Shown here: one piece after another, positions 1 through 7,784 of the stretch
Position numbering within the stretch: the stretch's first letter is position 1
Layout of the letters: each line of letters begins with the position of its first letter
Assembly (NCBI RefSeq): GCF_017874625.1
Contig: NZ_JAGIKZ010000004.1
Coordinates: 62,001-126,000 of the forward strand
Direction: 5' to 3'
Origin: Cytobacillus eiseniae
Lineage (GTDB): Bacteria > Bacillota > Bacilli > Bacillales > Cytobacillaceae
DNA: 64,000 nucleotides
Notes under the pieces: model-generated
Told to the model about the DNA's origin: nothing
Seen by the model: the letters and a program-made list of their open reading frames with translations, nothing else
The model's database searches: none
Position numbers and translations under genes: made by a program

Positions 1-590
1 ATGTCTTCTTTATGCAGCCCCTTTAATGACCAATCTGCCCAAATAAGCCATTCATTGATAATTTCCTTTTGAACATAATAACGAATAATAGGAAGATTAC
101 TTAGAAAAATAGCAGTTCTTTCTTGCCATTTTTCAAGTTGATTAAAGACAGGGACTCTTATTCGTGATTGCTCAGCTATTTCTTCAGTGGCGTCATGGAA
201 TTTTGCAAGCAATTCAAGACCTTGTATTCGATCCTGCTTCTTATGAAAGGAAAAAACATTTTCAGAAGGAGGAAGATATTCAAGACAGCCAAAATACCAT
301 TGGTCCATGAATAAAGGTCCTTCCACGATTAATGGATGAAAATTGTATGTTTGTAAAAACCCTTCTTTCTTTAAAGATGCAGTAAATTCATCTTGAACGA
401 TTAACTGATGATAAGAAGAATAGCCTTTCAAGATAAAATCAAAATCTACTGTTTTTACTTTGAATACTCGCTTTCTAATTGGAACAATATCCTCAATCTG
501 AACTGTCAATTTATATTGTAAATAGGCGAAGAGACGATTTAGGAATAAATCGTCTCCACCATTTTTATACGTCAAATTCACTGCTTTCAT
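1..590 (-). CDS. Spore-coat-type phosphotransferase (CotS/YsxE/YutH-like), partial
   Basis: The reverse strand is open from an ATG at 590 to the window edge, so about 196 N-terminal residues are visible and the C-terminal, catalytic half is cut off. The visible part looks like the N-lobe of the aminoglycoside-phosphotransferase/choline-kinase fold: a short strand with a lysine in FILKGYSS, then the segment LLAKFHDAT typical of the CotS, YsxE and YutH spore-coat kinases. The start overlaps the end of safA by 26 bases in another frame, so the two are probably translated together as coat genes. The Shine-Dalgarno is weak, so the start could lie a few codons later at a GTG. Family placement is by eye; the catalytic loop is outside the window. 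Confidence 0.6.
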   Translation of the reverse strand, partial: MKAVNLTYKNGGDDLFLNRLFAYLQYKLTVQIEDIVPIRKRVFKVKTVDFDFILKGYSSYHQLIVQDEFTASLKKEGFLQTYNFHPLIVEGPLFMDQWYFGCLEYLPPSENVFSFHKKQDRIQGLELLAKFHDATEEIAEQSRIRVPVFNQLEKWQERTAIFLSNLPIIRYYVQKEIINEWLIWADWSLKGLHKED

Positions 591-2031
591 CAAAGCCACG
601 AGGCATGCCGAATGCTTGCCCTCCCATTGGCCCATATCCATAAGGATTCATCATTTGCATTGGCTGACCATAACCCATTTGATGCCCATAAGGTGCACCG
701 TACGGGAAAGCACCATGGCCTGCATGAGGGAAGCCTTGCCCATATCCATATGGAGCCATTTGTGGTGCTCCTCCTCCACAGCCACAATCTGCCTCTGCTC
801 CTTTAACTCCTTCAGTCGGCATTAATGGCATTTGACTTTGTGTTGGCATTAACGGCATTTGATTTTGCGTTGGCATTAATGGCATTTGATTTTGCGTTGG
901 CATTAATGGCATTTGATTTTCTATTGGCATTAACGGCATTTGATGCCCTGTTGGCATTAATGGCATTTGTGCCATTCCAGGTGACTCATCCATTACACCT
1001 TGAACTTGGGGCGCCATTTGTGGATATCCATATGCCATTTGACCATATGGGATGGGTCCACAAAATCCTGACCCAGGCATAATTGGTGAAATTGGATATA
1101 GCGGAACACAAGGGTTAAAGAACGGCTGCTGCTGCATAACTGGAGCTGTGTACGTTGGTTGAAGTGGCAATTGATGCTGACCAGTATCTTCTACACCCAT
1201 AACAGGTGCTGGCATTTGGTGCGGAAGCTGATGATTTGAGTAATATGGTGATTCATCATACCCTGGGCTTTCCACTCCAGCCAAGCCGTAATTATGAGGC
1301 ATTTGCTGCATAGGCATTGTAGCCGCTCCTTGCACTTGCGGATAAGGCATACCAGGAGAAGCAGGATATAAATTTTTTGGATAATATGGATTCATGGTTT
1401 GTTCTTTACCCCCTTGATTTGTTTCTGCTGCTACTTCCTTTTTCACAGCTTTTGGTTTTTTTTCTGCAATTGGCTTTGTTTCAGCAATTGGTTTTGATTT
1501 AGCGATTGGTTTTGTTTCAGGTAGAAGATTTACTGGCTTTGGCGGCAATTGCGGAGCTGGCTGCTGCACACCAAGATTCGCCATATTTAGCATATAGTAA
1601 TTATTAATATCAATTTCCGGCATAATTGGTTTTGGCATTTTCGGAATAAATGGCTTCTTTGGTACTTCTTTCGGTGCTTCAACCTGTGGTGCAGTTACTT
1701 TTGGTGCTTCCTTTTTTGGCGCTTCCTTCACCGGCACTTTTGGCGCTTCGACAACAGGTAATGTAATCGGCTTTTCTTTGGCAAAAGGGTGTTCCGCTTT
1801 CGGCATTTCTTTTTTTGCACCCATATTGATTTTGGTATCCGGCATGCCCCCAATAGGAGCTTCCTTCTTAATTGAACCCCCAGATCCAGGAACTTTTATT
1901 TTCATACCGGGCATAATCATATCAGGGTTGCTGAGCTGTGTATTCATCTTTTTCAGCTCTTCAAAATTCACGCCGTACTTTTTGGCGATCTTCCAAAGAG
2001 TATCCCCTTTTTGTACGATATGGATCTTCAC
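565..2031 (-). CDS. safA: SafA, spore coat assembly morphogenetic protein with N-terminal LysM
   Basis: SafA binds the cortex/coat interface and recruits inner-coat proteins. Residues 1-48 form a LysM domain (HIVQKGDTLWKIAKKYG), which binds peptidoglycan. A Lys/Pro/Ala-rich linker (about 75-205, with KPIA motifs) follows, then a Met/Pro/Tyr/Gly-rich C-terminal half containing six tandem nine-residue repeats (355-408) and a CGCGGG motif. The start is GTG with an AGGAGGG ribosome site 6 bases upstream. Its place next to niaR and the pheA region matches B. subtilis. B. subtilis SafA also makes a short C30 form from an internal start; a candidate equivalent is Met213. The length of 488 residues is larger than the B. 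subtilis protein, mainly because of the low-complexity half. Confidence 0.92.
   Translation of the reverse strand: MKIHIVQKGDTLWKIAKKYGVNFEELKKMNTQLSNPDMIMPGMKIKVPGSGGSIKKEAPIGGMPDTKINMGAKKEMPKAEHPFAKEKPITLPVVEAPKVPVKEAPKKEAPKVTAPQVEAPKEVPKKPFIPKMPKPIMPEIDINNYYMLNMANLGVQQPAPQLPPKPVNLLPETKPIAKSKPIAETKPIAEKKPKAVKKEVAAETNQGGKEQTMNPYYPKNLYPASPGMPYPQVQGAATMPMQQMPHNYGLAGVESPGYDESPYYSNHQLPHQMPAPVMGVEDTGQHQLPLQPTYTAPVMQQQPFFNPCVPLYPISPIMPGSGFCGPIPYGQMAYGYPQMAPQVQGVMDESPGMAQMPLMPTGHQMPLMPIENQMPLMPTQNQMPLMPTQNQMPLMPTQSQMPLMPTEGVKGAEADCGCGGGAPQMAPYGYGQGFPHAGHGAFPYGAPYGHQMGYGQPMQMMNPYGYGPMGGQAFGMPRGFDESSEFDV
808..969 (-). repeat. Six tandem 27-bp repeats within safA
   Basis: Six exact-length units encode QMPLMP plus three variable residues (TGH, IEN, TQN, TQN, TQS, TEG). 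Some neighbouring units are almost identical at DNA level, which points to recent slippage or unequal exchange. They lie in the coat-interacting C-terminal half of SafA. Confidence 0.9.
1393..1415 (-). promoter_or_regulatory. Candidate internal translation start of safA (C30-like short form)
   Basis: An AAGGGGGT purine run lies about 13 bases before the in-frame ATG of Met213 (QTMNPYYPKN), exactly at the junction of the Lys-rich linker and the Met/Pro-rich half. B. subtilis SafA makes a C-terminal 30-kDa form from an internal start near the same domain boundary. The spacing is longer than ideal, so this is a suggestion. Confidence 0.45.
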
Positions 2032-2275
2032 TCTGATCCCTCCTACTAGTCATAAGTCCATATAGTGTATGATGAAATAGGCAAATTGCTAATACTTTAC
2101 ATAAAAACTTATGCTTTTATCATGAAAAATATGTTTAAGGAACGGCTATCATAGGCTTTTGAGAATCATAAATACATCCGCATATAAGGTTTTGAACATG
2201 TACATACAATCGGTTAAACTCAGCATTTAAATATGATAAAATAAATGATAATTAGGATGTAAGGGAGTTCATATA

Positions 2276-2815
2276 ATGAAAAATCAGCGAAAGGTGCTCG
2301 GTGAAAAACGAAGAGAAATGATCCTCCAGCTTTTATTGGAAAAGGGGGAACCAATTACTGGCAATGAGCTTGCTACTATGGCCAATGTAAGCAGACAAAT
2401 TATTGTTGGAGATATTACCCTTTTAAAAGCAAAGGGAGAACCTATTTTAGCTACTAGCCAAGGCTATATGTATTTATCCCAAGGTGGAGCAAATCTGCCG
2501 ATGGTCGAGCGAACAATCGCAAGCAGCCACTCTCCTGAGCAAACAGAGGAAGAACTTAATATTCTTGTTGATTATGGAGTCACTGTAAAGGATGTACGAA
2601 TTGAGCATCCTGTATATGGAGATTTGACAGCATCCGTCATGGTTTCAAATCGAAAAGAAGTTAGCCAATTTATGAAAAAAATCAAAAAAACGAATGCCTC
2701 CTATTTATCTGAGCTTACAGGTGGAATTCACCTACATACCATTTCAGCTGCAACAAAAGAAAAACTGGACGAAGCAGAAGCTGCATTGAAACAAGCAAAT
2801 TTTTTAGTTGAGTAA
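2276..2815 (+). CDS. niaR: NiaR (YrxA), niacin-responsive NAD biosynthesis repressor
   Basis: This is a DNA-binding repressor of NAD biosynthesis and niacin uptake genes that responds to nicotinic acid. Residues 8-60 are a winged HTH_11 domain (EPITGNELATMANVSRQ). Residues 80-175 are a 3H domain with conserved histidines in RIEHPVYGD and GGIHLHTI that bind metal and niacin. The length of 179 residues fits the family. It is transcribed divergently from safA; in B. subtilis yrxA lies next to the nad genes and safA, but nad genes are not visible in this window. A ribosome site (AAGGGAG) precedes the ATG. A strong terminator follows. Confidence 0.92.
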   Translation: MKNQRKVLGEKRREMILQLLLEKGEPITGNELATMANVSRQIIVGDITLLKAKGEPILATSQGYMYLSQGGANLPMVERTIASSHSPEQTEEELNILVDYGVTVKDVRIEHPVYGDLTASVMVSNRKEVSQFMKKIKKTNASYLSELTGGIHLHTISAATKEKLDEAEAALKQANFLVE

Positions 2816-2847
2816 AAGCGAGCATTTTCCTACTGAATATTGCCAGT

Positions 2848-2900
2848 AAAGAAGCAGCCTATCTGCATTGAGTATGATAGCTGCTTCTTTGTCATTTTTT
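2848..2900 (+). terminator. Rho-independent terminator of niaR
   Basis: AAAGAAGCAG pairs with CTGCTTCTTT, extended by CTATC/GATAG with one bulged C, followed by a T-rich stretch at 2895-2900. Confidence 0.8.
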
Positions 2901-2934
2901 AATCAAGTGGATGACTTGTCAATTTCCTCACATA

Positions 2935-2963
2935 TTGACAGCCAGTTAGAAGATTCTTATAAT
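2935..2963 (+). promoter_or_regulatory. Consensus sigma-A promoter of the Phd-Uma2 fusion gene
   Basis: A perfect TTGACA (2935-2940) and a perfect TATAAT (2958-2963) are separated by exactly 17 bases. This is the only fully consensus promoter noticed in the window, so the gene behind it would be strongly transcribed unless repressed. Confidence 0.85.
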
Positions 2964-2965
2964 TT

Positions 2966-2995
2966 AATTAGCTAAAATAGCTATCTTAGCTAATT
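2966..2995 (+). promoter_or_regulatory. Probable operator: three TAGCTA palindromes in an inverted repeat
   Basis: AATTAGCTAA (2966-2975) and TTAGCTAATT (2986-2995) are perfect inverted arms. The 6-bp palindrome TAGCTA occurs three times at an exact 9-bp period (2969, 2978, 2987). The block sits between the -10 box and the ribosome site, where a bound protein would block transcription. The downstream gene begins with a Phd/YefM-like domain, a family that autoregulates through palindromes, so autorepression is the natural inference. Confidence 0.65.
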
Positions 2996-3008
2996 TGGAG
3001 GTGTCGAT

Positions 3009-3752
3009 ATGATCATTAACTCAACTGAATTACAAAATAATTTTGGTAAGTATTTAATGCTTGCCTCACAAGAAGATATTATCATTACACGAAACGGAAC
3101 AGAAATCGCCAAGCTAACCTCAGCTAAGCATGCATCGACAGCGAATCGTTCTGCTATGGCGGAACAAGTTCGGGAAAAAGCACCAGAGTATAGCTCTGAC
3201 GGGAAAAAGGCAACTTTTGAAGAGTTTCTCCAATTGCATCAGGAATCCGAAGAAAGATATGAATATATTGATGGAGAAATCTATTTACTCGCTTCGCCAA
3301 GAACTGCTCATCAAATTGCTTTAACCGAGTTGTTTGTCATATTTTATCATTTCTTTCAAGGAAAAGAGTGTACACCAATGATTGCCCCCTATGATATCGA
3401 GCTTAAAAAATCGCCAGAGAGCTTTAATATCGTTCAGCCCGATATTATGTTTATTTGTGACCTAGAGGAAAAGTTAAATGAAGATGATTATTATAAAGGT
3501 GTCCCCTCCCTTATTGTAGAAGTCCTATCAAAAAGTACACGAAGAAAGGACATGATTAAAAAGCTTGATCTTTATATGTCTTGTGGTGTGAAGGAGTACT
3601 GGATTGTAAATCCAGATAACAAAGAAGTCACCGTTTATCTTTTTGAAGATAAAAATATTAGTAATAATGCCACTTACAAAAATAATGAGGCGGTACAATC
3701 CTTCATTTTTGAAGGACTTAGCGCTGAGATCAGAAGGATTTTTAGAATATAA
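3009..3752 (+). CDS. Phd/YefM-like antitoxin domain fused to Uma2-family (DUF820) nuclease domain
   Basis: Residues 1-45 (INSTELQNNFGKYL and IIITRNGTEIAKLTS) match the N-terminal DNA-binding part of Phd/YefM antitoxins. After a linker, residues 65-247 form a Uma2 domain: YEYIDGEIY, VQPDIMFI with Asp145, and PSLIVEVLS with Glu171, the PD-(D/E)xK-like core. Uma2 proteins are predicted endonucleases abundant in cyanobacteria; function is mostly unproven. The ribosome site GGAGGTG is 5 bases before ATG. The gene has its own promoter and operator and sits alone between housekeeping genes, which suggests acquisition. It could be a self-contained toxin-antitoxin-like unit or simply a regulated nuclease; no partner gene is adjacent. 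Confidence 0.75.
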   Translation: MIINSTELQNNFGKYLMLASQEDIIITRNGTEIAKLTSAKHASTANRSAMAEQVREKAPEYSSDGKKATFEEFLQLHQESEERYEYIDGEIYLLASPRTAHQIALTELFVIFYHFFQGKECTPMIAPYDIELKKSPESFNIVQPDIMFICDLEEKLNEDDYYKGVPSLIVEVLSKSTRRKDMIKKLDLYMSCGVKEYWIVNPDNKEVTVYLFEDKNISNNATYKNNEAVQSFIFEGLSAEIRRIFRI

Positions 3753-4043
3753 CTTTTACACAGCAAAAAAACTGAATCATCTGAATACATGCTTCAAAAT
3801 GATCAGGTTTCTTGTTCCTCTATTCAGAGAGGCTATCGAAATGTCATTTACTAATATCCCCTCACTTTTTTATCACATGGTGGCAATGTGGACAATTCAT
3901 CAATCCTTTATCTTCTTAATTGTAAATTGCTATAAATTGAAGGATAATCGGTACATTCCTTCGCTGCATATCACTTGTGTTGATATGCAGATATCCTTTT
4001 TTAACATCATAAACATTCGGTAGCTGCAGCACCCCATTAATAA
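3753..4043. other. Intergenic region without a convincing gene
   Basis: No coding sequence with a ribosome site is visible. On the minus strand a very short frame near 3880 reads MNCPHCHHVIKK and stops, resembling a zinc-ribbon beginning, but it is too short to call. A hairpin at 3964-3990 is listed separately. Confidence 0.5.
3964..4002 (+). terminator. Hairpin with T tract, possible terminator of the Phd-Uma2 transcript
   Basis: CTGCATATCA pairs perfectly with TGATATGCAG around a 7-base loop, and a CTTTTTT tract follows at 3995-4002. It lies about 210 bases after the stop codon of the upstream plus-strand gene. Confidence 0.5.
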
Positions 4044-4075
4044 AAATCCGAGTATCAATAAAGAAACTCGGATTT
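4044..4075 (-). terminator. Terminator of the SDR gene
   Basis: AAATCCGAGT and ACTCGGATTT form a perfect 10-bp stem. On the minus strand the stem is followed by a run of T residues just after the oxidoreductase stop codon. Confidence 0.75.
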
Positions 4076-4102
4076 CAACGATATTAACTATGCCATATCC
4101 TA

Positions 4103-4825
4103 TTAGAATGGATTCGTACCTAATAGCGTCGCTGTTTTCACATAAATTCGCGGATGCAATTGCAATTGTGATACAACAAATTCTGCAATATCTTCCGGCT
4201 GCATATATTTCTCTTCATTTCCATTGATTAGGTTGCTTTGAGCAGCAAGTTCTGTGGCAACTGTGCTTGGAGCCAATGCAGTTACACGGATGTTATTTCT
4301 GCGGACTTCTTGCGCCAGCGACTCAGTTAAACCAATCAGCCCAAATTTTGATGCACTATATGCACTTGATGTAGCCGCTCCATTTAACCCATTTGTAGAA
4401 GAAATATTAATGATGTCCCCACCATTTTTTTCGATCAATTGCGGAAGAACTGCTCGCGTTACATAATAAGGGCCCATTAAATTAACATCAATGGTTCTCT
4501 TCCATTCTTCTGGATCCATTTCTAATAGAGACGCAAATTTCCCAGTTCCTGCATTATTTACAAGGATATCAACTGTACCTAGCTTGCTTGTCAATTCTTT
4601 AACTGCTTGTTCAACTTGCTCCATTGATGAAACATCGACAGTTGCGTATGCCGCTTTAACACCTAATCCCTCAACTTCATCTGCAACCTCTTTCAAAGCA
4701 TCTTCAGTTCTTGCAAGCAAACCAACATGAACCCCTTCTTTAGCCAGCGCAGTCGCAATTGCTCGGCCAATCCCTCGGCCAGCTCCTGTGACAATCGCTA
4801 CTTTTCCTTTTAATGACTGTGACAA
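4103..4825 (-). CDS. Short-chain dehydrogenase/reductase, FabG-like (3-oxoacyl-ACP reductase family)
   Basis: A classical SDR of 241 residues with a Rossmann fold. It has the cofactor motif [10 protein letters not shown] near the N-terminus, the NNAG motif ([10 protein letters not shown]), an active-site Ser in NISSTNG, and the YxxxK pair in SAYSASKFG. Enzymes of this type use NAD(P)H to reduce ketones, 3-oxoacyl-ACP being the best-known substrate; the real substrate cannot be read from sequence. The start chosen is the TTG at 4825, because a purine-rich AAAGGGGAC lies 7-10 bases before it and a promoter lies at 4896-4924. An upstream in-frame ATG at 4879 would add 18 residues lacking homology. 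The gene stands alone. Confidence 0.85.
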   Translation of the reverse strand: MSQSLKGKVAIVTGAGRGIGRAIATALAKEGVHVGLLARTEDALKEVADEVEGLGVKAAYATVDVSSMEQVEQAVKELTSKLGTVDILVNNAGTGKFASLLEMDPEEWKRTIDVNLMGPYYVTRAVLPQLIEKNGGDIINISSTNGLNGAATSSAYSASKFGLIGLTESLAQEVRRNNIRVTALAPSTVATELAAQSNLINGNEEKYMQPEDIAEFVVSQLQLHPRIYVKTATLLGTNPF

Positions 4826-4895
4826 TATAACCGTCCCCTTTCCATATATATCTTGCACTTCTATTCTAAAATTCATCATAAAAGAAGATTTATAT

Positions 4896-4924
4896 ATTCT
4901 ATTCCTTTACAGTTATGTAATCAA
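4896..4924 (-). promoter_or_regulatory. Sigma-A-like promoter of the SDR gene
   Basis: On the minus strand TTGATT and TAGAAT are spaced by 17 bases. This gives a leader of about 60 bases to the TTG start at 4825. The following stretch, 4925 to 5208, shows no gene. Confidence 0.6.
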
Positions 4925-5208
4925 GCAAGTTGCTTTTGAGACGAGAGCTTCTTTCCCCTCGTCCCACTGCTTTAAAAGGGCAGTTGTAATCCTTCATCTC
5001 GGAAGTTTGTCCAGGCCCTGTTCCCTTATCCCTAAAATATACCATTTGGATGATTTCCATTTCTTCATTAATCTAATAAAATCGTTGTAGAGGCAATATT
5101 ATCCTTTACCTATGTAAATATATAGTTATTAAAATTTATCCCTATGAACTTTCCAAGAATTTCCTTATAATTACATTATACAAATAACCGGAAACAGGAG
5201 ACTGATTT

Positions 5209-6606
5209 ATGATTGTACGAACGAAACCTTTAAAGGTAAAATTGAAAGCAACAAATAGCCCTCTAGAGGATTTTATGACTTTAAATAAAAATGAGTCCGT
5301 TACAAAAGAAGTTCTTTTTGTAAGATATATTGGTATTCCTGAATCCATTAAACATTACACGGATACGATTCTAAAAATAGATCAGCATTTGTCCTCGGCC
5401 CCCTATCTACGATTACAAGGGCTTGAAATTATTGCAAATACTAATGATATTAATAGGCTAGCAAGTGTTTGGGAGAATTGGAAAACAGCGGCTTCACCTT
5501 CTACAAATAACTCAAATTCTTTTTATCAAACACCTCTGTGTGCTCCATTAACAAACGAGACCCTTGAATGGACGAAAAAGCTTACTTTTATTCAAGTCCT
5601 TTCAATGTATACACAAACCCATCCGAATACGAATCCTAGTCTAATGAAAAACTTCGTAATTAAATTTTTAAATTGGATGGAAATCTATTTGCCGAAGCTA
5701 TTTACGACTACAAGAATATCACCGAAAGTCATGTTTATCGGTGATATTAAACAGCATGAATTATTATTTTTGTATTTCCTATCTAGACTTGGATGTGACA
5801 TCTGCTATATGAATCCTAAAGAAGACATCGTCCATTCGCATCCCGAAGTTGAGAAATATTCAACATTGTATAAATGCAGTACCTTATACTCAGAACATGT
5901 ACAGTTACCTGACTTTTCACCAGTGCCCATTGCAGTAAATACACCCTTGCCCTCAAGGCCAAATATTATTTCCCAACTCAAGATCATCCATCCTGTAAAA
6001 CAGATCCAGAACCGATTACAGGCTGAAGAACTGAGTTATGAGCAGTTGGCTGCTCTATCAAACTCCGTTGTGATGATTAAAGTTTATGATAATGAAAATA
6101 AGGTATTATGCTATGGTTCTGGAGTGGTTATTCATAGTAAGGGATATATTTTAACGAATTTACACGTGATTGAAGGGGGACACCTTTTTTCAGTACTCTA
6201 TGAAAATGAAACAGAGGAATATATAACGGATCATTTCATTAAATATCACCAGCAATATGACTTAGCTATTATTAAAGTGGATAAACACTGTTCCCCTTTA
6301 ATTGTTAAGTCAGATGGTGAATTGGTTAGAGGTCAGAAAATTGTCGCCATCGGCAGCCCATTAGGTTTATTCAATTCCGTTTCGGACGGCATTGTTTCTG
6401 GTTTTAGAGAGATTACTAATTTTTCCATGATTCAATTCACTGCACCGATTTCTAATGGAAGCTCTGGCGGTGCATTACTAGATATGTATGGAAGACTTGT
6501 TGGCTTGATAACAGCAGGTTTTGATAGTGGCCAAAACCTCAATCTAGCCGTGCCTTCCGAAAAAATATATTTTTTCGCCCAGAACTTTATTGAACACAGG
6601 AATTAA
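5209..6606 (+). CDS. YceG-like domain fused to trypsin-like (S1C/HtrA-type) serine protease
   Basis: The C-terminal part (about 285-460) is an HtrA-type protease with an intact triad: His319 in LTNLHVIEGG, Asp351 in QYDLAIIKV and Ser419 in NGSSGGALL; IVAIGSPLG is also typical. There is no PDZ domain and no signal peptide or membrane segment, so the protease is probably cytosolic. The N-terminal part (1-235) resembles the C-terminal region of YceG-type proteins linked to tellurite/stress (Ter) operons: KVMFIGDIKQHE and FLSRLGCDICYMNP. That match is by eye and less sure. An ACAGGAG ribosome site precedes ATG. The gene stands alone and divergent from its SDR neighbour. A regulated cytosolic protease with a sensing domain is one possibility. 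Confidence 0.75.
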   Translation: MIVRTKPLKVKLKATNSPLEDFMTLNKNESVTKEVLFVRYIGIPESIKHYTDTILKIDQHLSSAPYLRLQGLEIIANTNDINRLASVWENWKTAASPSTNNSNSFYQTPLCAPLTNETLEWTKKLTFIQVLSMYTQTHPNTNPSLMKNFVIKFLNWMEIYLPKLFTTTRISPKVMFIGDIKQHELLFLYFLSRLGCDICYMNPKEDIVHSHPEVEKYSTLYKCSTLYSEHVQLPDFSPVPIAVNTPLPSRPNIISQLKIIHPVKQIQNRLQAEELSYEQLAALSNSVVMIKVYDNENKVLCYGSGVVIHSKGYILTNLHVIEGGHLFSVLYENETEEYITDHFIKYHQQYDLAIIKVDKHCSPLIVKSDGELVRGQKIVAIGSPLGLFNSVSDGIVSGFREITNFSMIQFTAPISNGSSGGALLDMYGRLVGLITAGFDSGQNLNLAVPSEKIYFFAQNFIEHRN

Positions 6607-6613
6607 CATAATC

Positions 6614-6647
6614 AAATCCACCGCTTCAGAGATGAAGCGGTGGATTT
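6614..6647. terminator. Perfect 14-bp hairpin between convergent genes
   Basis: AAATCCACCGCTTC pairs with GAAGCGGTGGATTT around a 6-base loop. It lies between the convergent protease gene and pheA. Neither strand has a strong T tract, so termination is likely but not certain. Confidence 0.5.
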
Positions 6648-6694
6648 GTATGCTCTTCGGCAAGTGCCTTTTCCTTCTATAATATAGACTCAAA

Positions 6695-6826
6695 TTATTT
6701 ATTATTTTTCTTACGTCTCATTAAAAGGAAGATTAATATAACGCTAATTGCCAAAACGGCTGCAACCCATATAAACCATTGACTTCCGTTTTGCCTACCC
6801 GTTAAATCCTCTATTAGCCATTTCTG
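6695..6826 (-). other. Start-less open frame encoding a single membrane segment after pheA
   Basis: In the frame shifted by one base relative to the pheA end, 43 codons are open and encode a hydrophobic helix (WFIWVAAVLAISVILIFLLM) capped by basic residues RRKKNNK and a TAA stop. No ATG or GTG exists in the frame; the only TTG lies inside the helix. It overlaps the pheA end. It may be a remnant of a small membrane protein, or a tail reached by frameshifting at the end of pheA. Confidence 0.3.
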
Positions 6827-7703
6827 TCATCCCGTTAGTTAGTGCCTCCTCAAGCCCTAACTGAAAAAACGGGTAACTCCCTAATATCTTCACTTTGCAA
6901 TCCAATGCCTCTAATTCAGCGACAACACCTGGAATGAGTACATCATCCTGTTTCATGTCGACATCAATAATAAAGAAATAATTGCCTAATCCTGTTTTCA
7001 TTGGCCGGGATTCGATTTTCGATAGATTCAGCTTCCTCCATGCAAATGCAGATAAAACTTGATGAAGTGCACCTGCACGATCCGCCGGCAATGTCACCAT
7101 GACTGTTGTTTTATATCCTTTAAAGGATGGCTGATTCTTATTTACAGGCAGACGGGTTTTTGACAAAATGATAAATCGCGTATGATTATAATGGACATCA
7201 TGGATATCCTCACGAACAATTGAAAGCCCATACTCTTTTGCAGCGAGTTCATTGGCAATTGCCCCGGCTTTTAATTCTGGATGCTCCTTTATATATTGAG
7301 CAGCTGCTGCTGTAGAAGTTGTACTTTCACACCGAATTCCTTTTAGCTCTTTATGTAAAAATTTATGACATTGAGCGATGGCATGTGAATGACTATATAT
7401 AATCGACGTTTCCTTCCACAACACCTCATTCTCTGGATGCACCATAAAATGCTGGCGAATTGGGGAAATTATTTCACCAATAATCGGTAAATCAACTTCA
7501 TGTACTAAATAATCCAGGGTAATATTTACTGAACCTTCTAATGCATTTTCTAATGGCACGACTGCTAGTTCAATTTCATCCCTCATCAGAGCATCAAAGC
7601 AATCTGGAATTGTTGAATAAGGAACAGTTACATCCATAGAAAACATTTCACGAACAGCAATATCCGTAAATGTTGCTTTCGGTCCTAAAAAACCAATCAT
7701 CAT
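6795..7703 (-). CDS. pheA: Prephenate dehydratase
   Basis: PheA converts prephenate to phenylpyruvate, the committed step of phenylalanine synthesis, in the cytosol. The N-terminal 180 residues carry the dehydratase domain: FLGPKATFTDIAV at the start, VPLENALEGSV, and the THTRFI-like signature here reading YNHTRFIILSK. The C-terminal ACT domain (about 205-285; GALHQVLSAFAWRKLNLSKIESRP) provides phenylalanine feedback inhibition. The length of about 300 residues is normal for a monofunctional enzyme. Ribosome site GGGAGGGG lies 8 bases from ATG. In B. subtilis pheB and pheA form one operon; here a terminator and a dispersed repeat separate them, so pheA may need its own promoter. Confidence 0.95.
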   Translation of the reverse strand: MMIGFLGPKATFTDIAVREMFSMDVTVPYSTIPDCFDALMRDEIELAVVPLENALEGSVNITLDYLVHEVDLPIIGEIISPIRQHFMVHPENEVLWKETSIIYSHSHAIAQCHKFLHKELKGIRCESTTSTAAAAQYIKEHPELKAGAIANELAAKEYGLSIVREDIHDVHYNHTRFIILSKTRLPVNKNQPSFKGYKTTVMVTLPADRAGALHQVLSAFAWRKLNLSKIESRPMKTGLGNYFFIIDVDMKQDDVLIPGVVAELEALDCKVKILGSYPFFQLGLEEALTNGMTEMANRGFNG

Positions 7704-7784
7704 GGCAATTTCCCCTCCCTTAAAACACTAATATTGAAATTTCTAATAACTCTTACTTTAACACTTTGCAATAAATATGTAAAA

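Noticed and set aside
808-969. CRISPR-like array
   Set aside because: The units are contiguous 27-bp coding repeats without spacers, in frame with SafA.
825-1082. Open frame antisense to the safA repeats
   Set aside because: It exists only because the 27-bp safA repeat is open in several frames.
3643-4023. 126-codon plus-strand open frame after the Phd-Uma2 gene
   Set aside because: It overlaps the Uma2 end in another frame, has no ribosome site and its product has no domain-like pattern.
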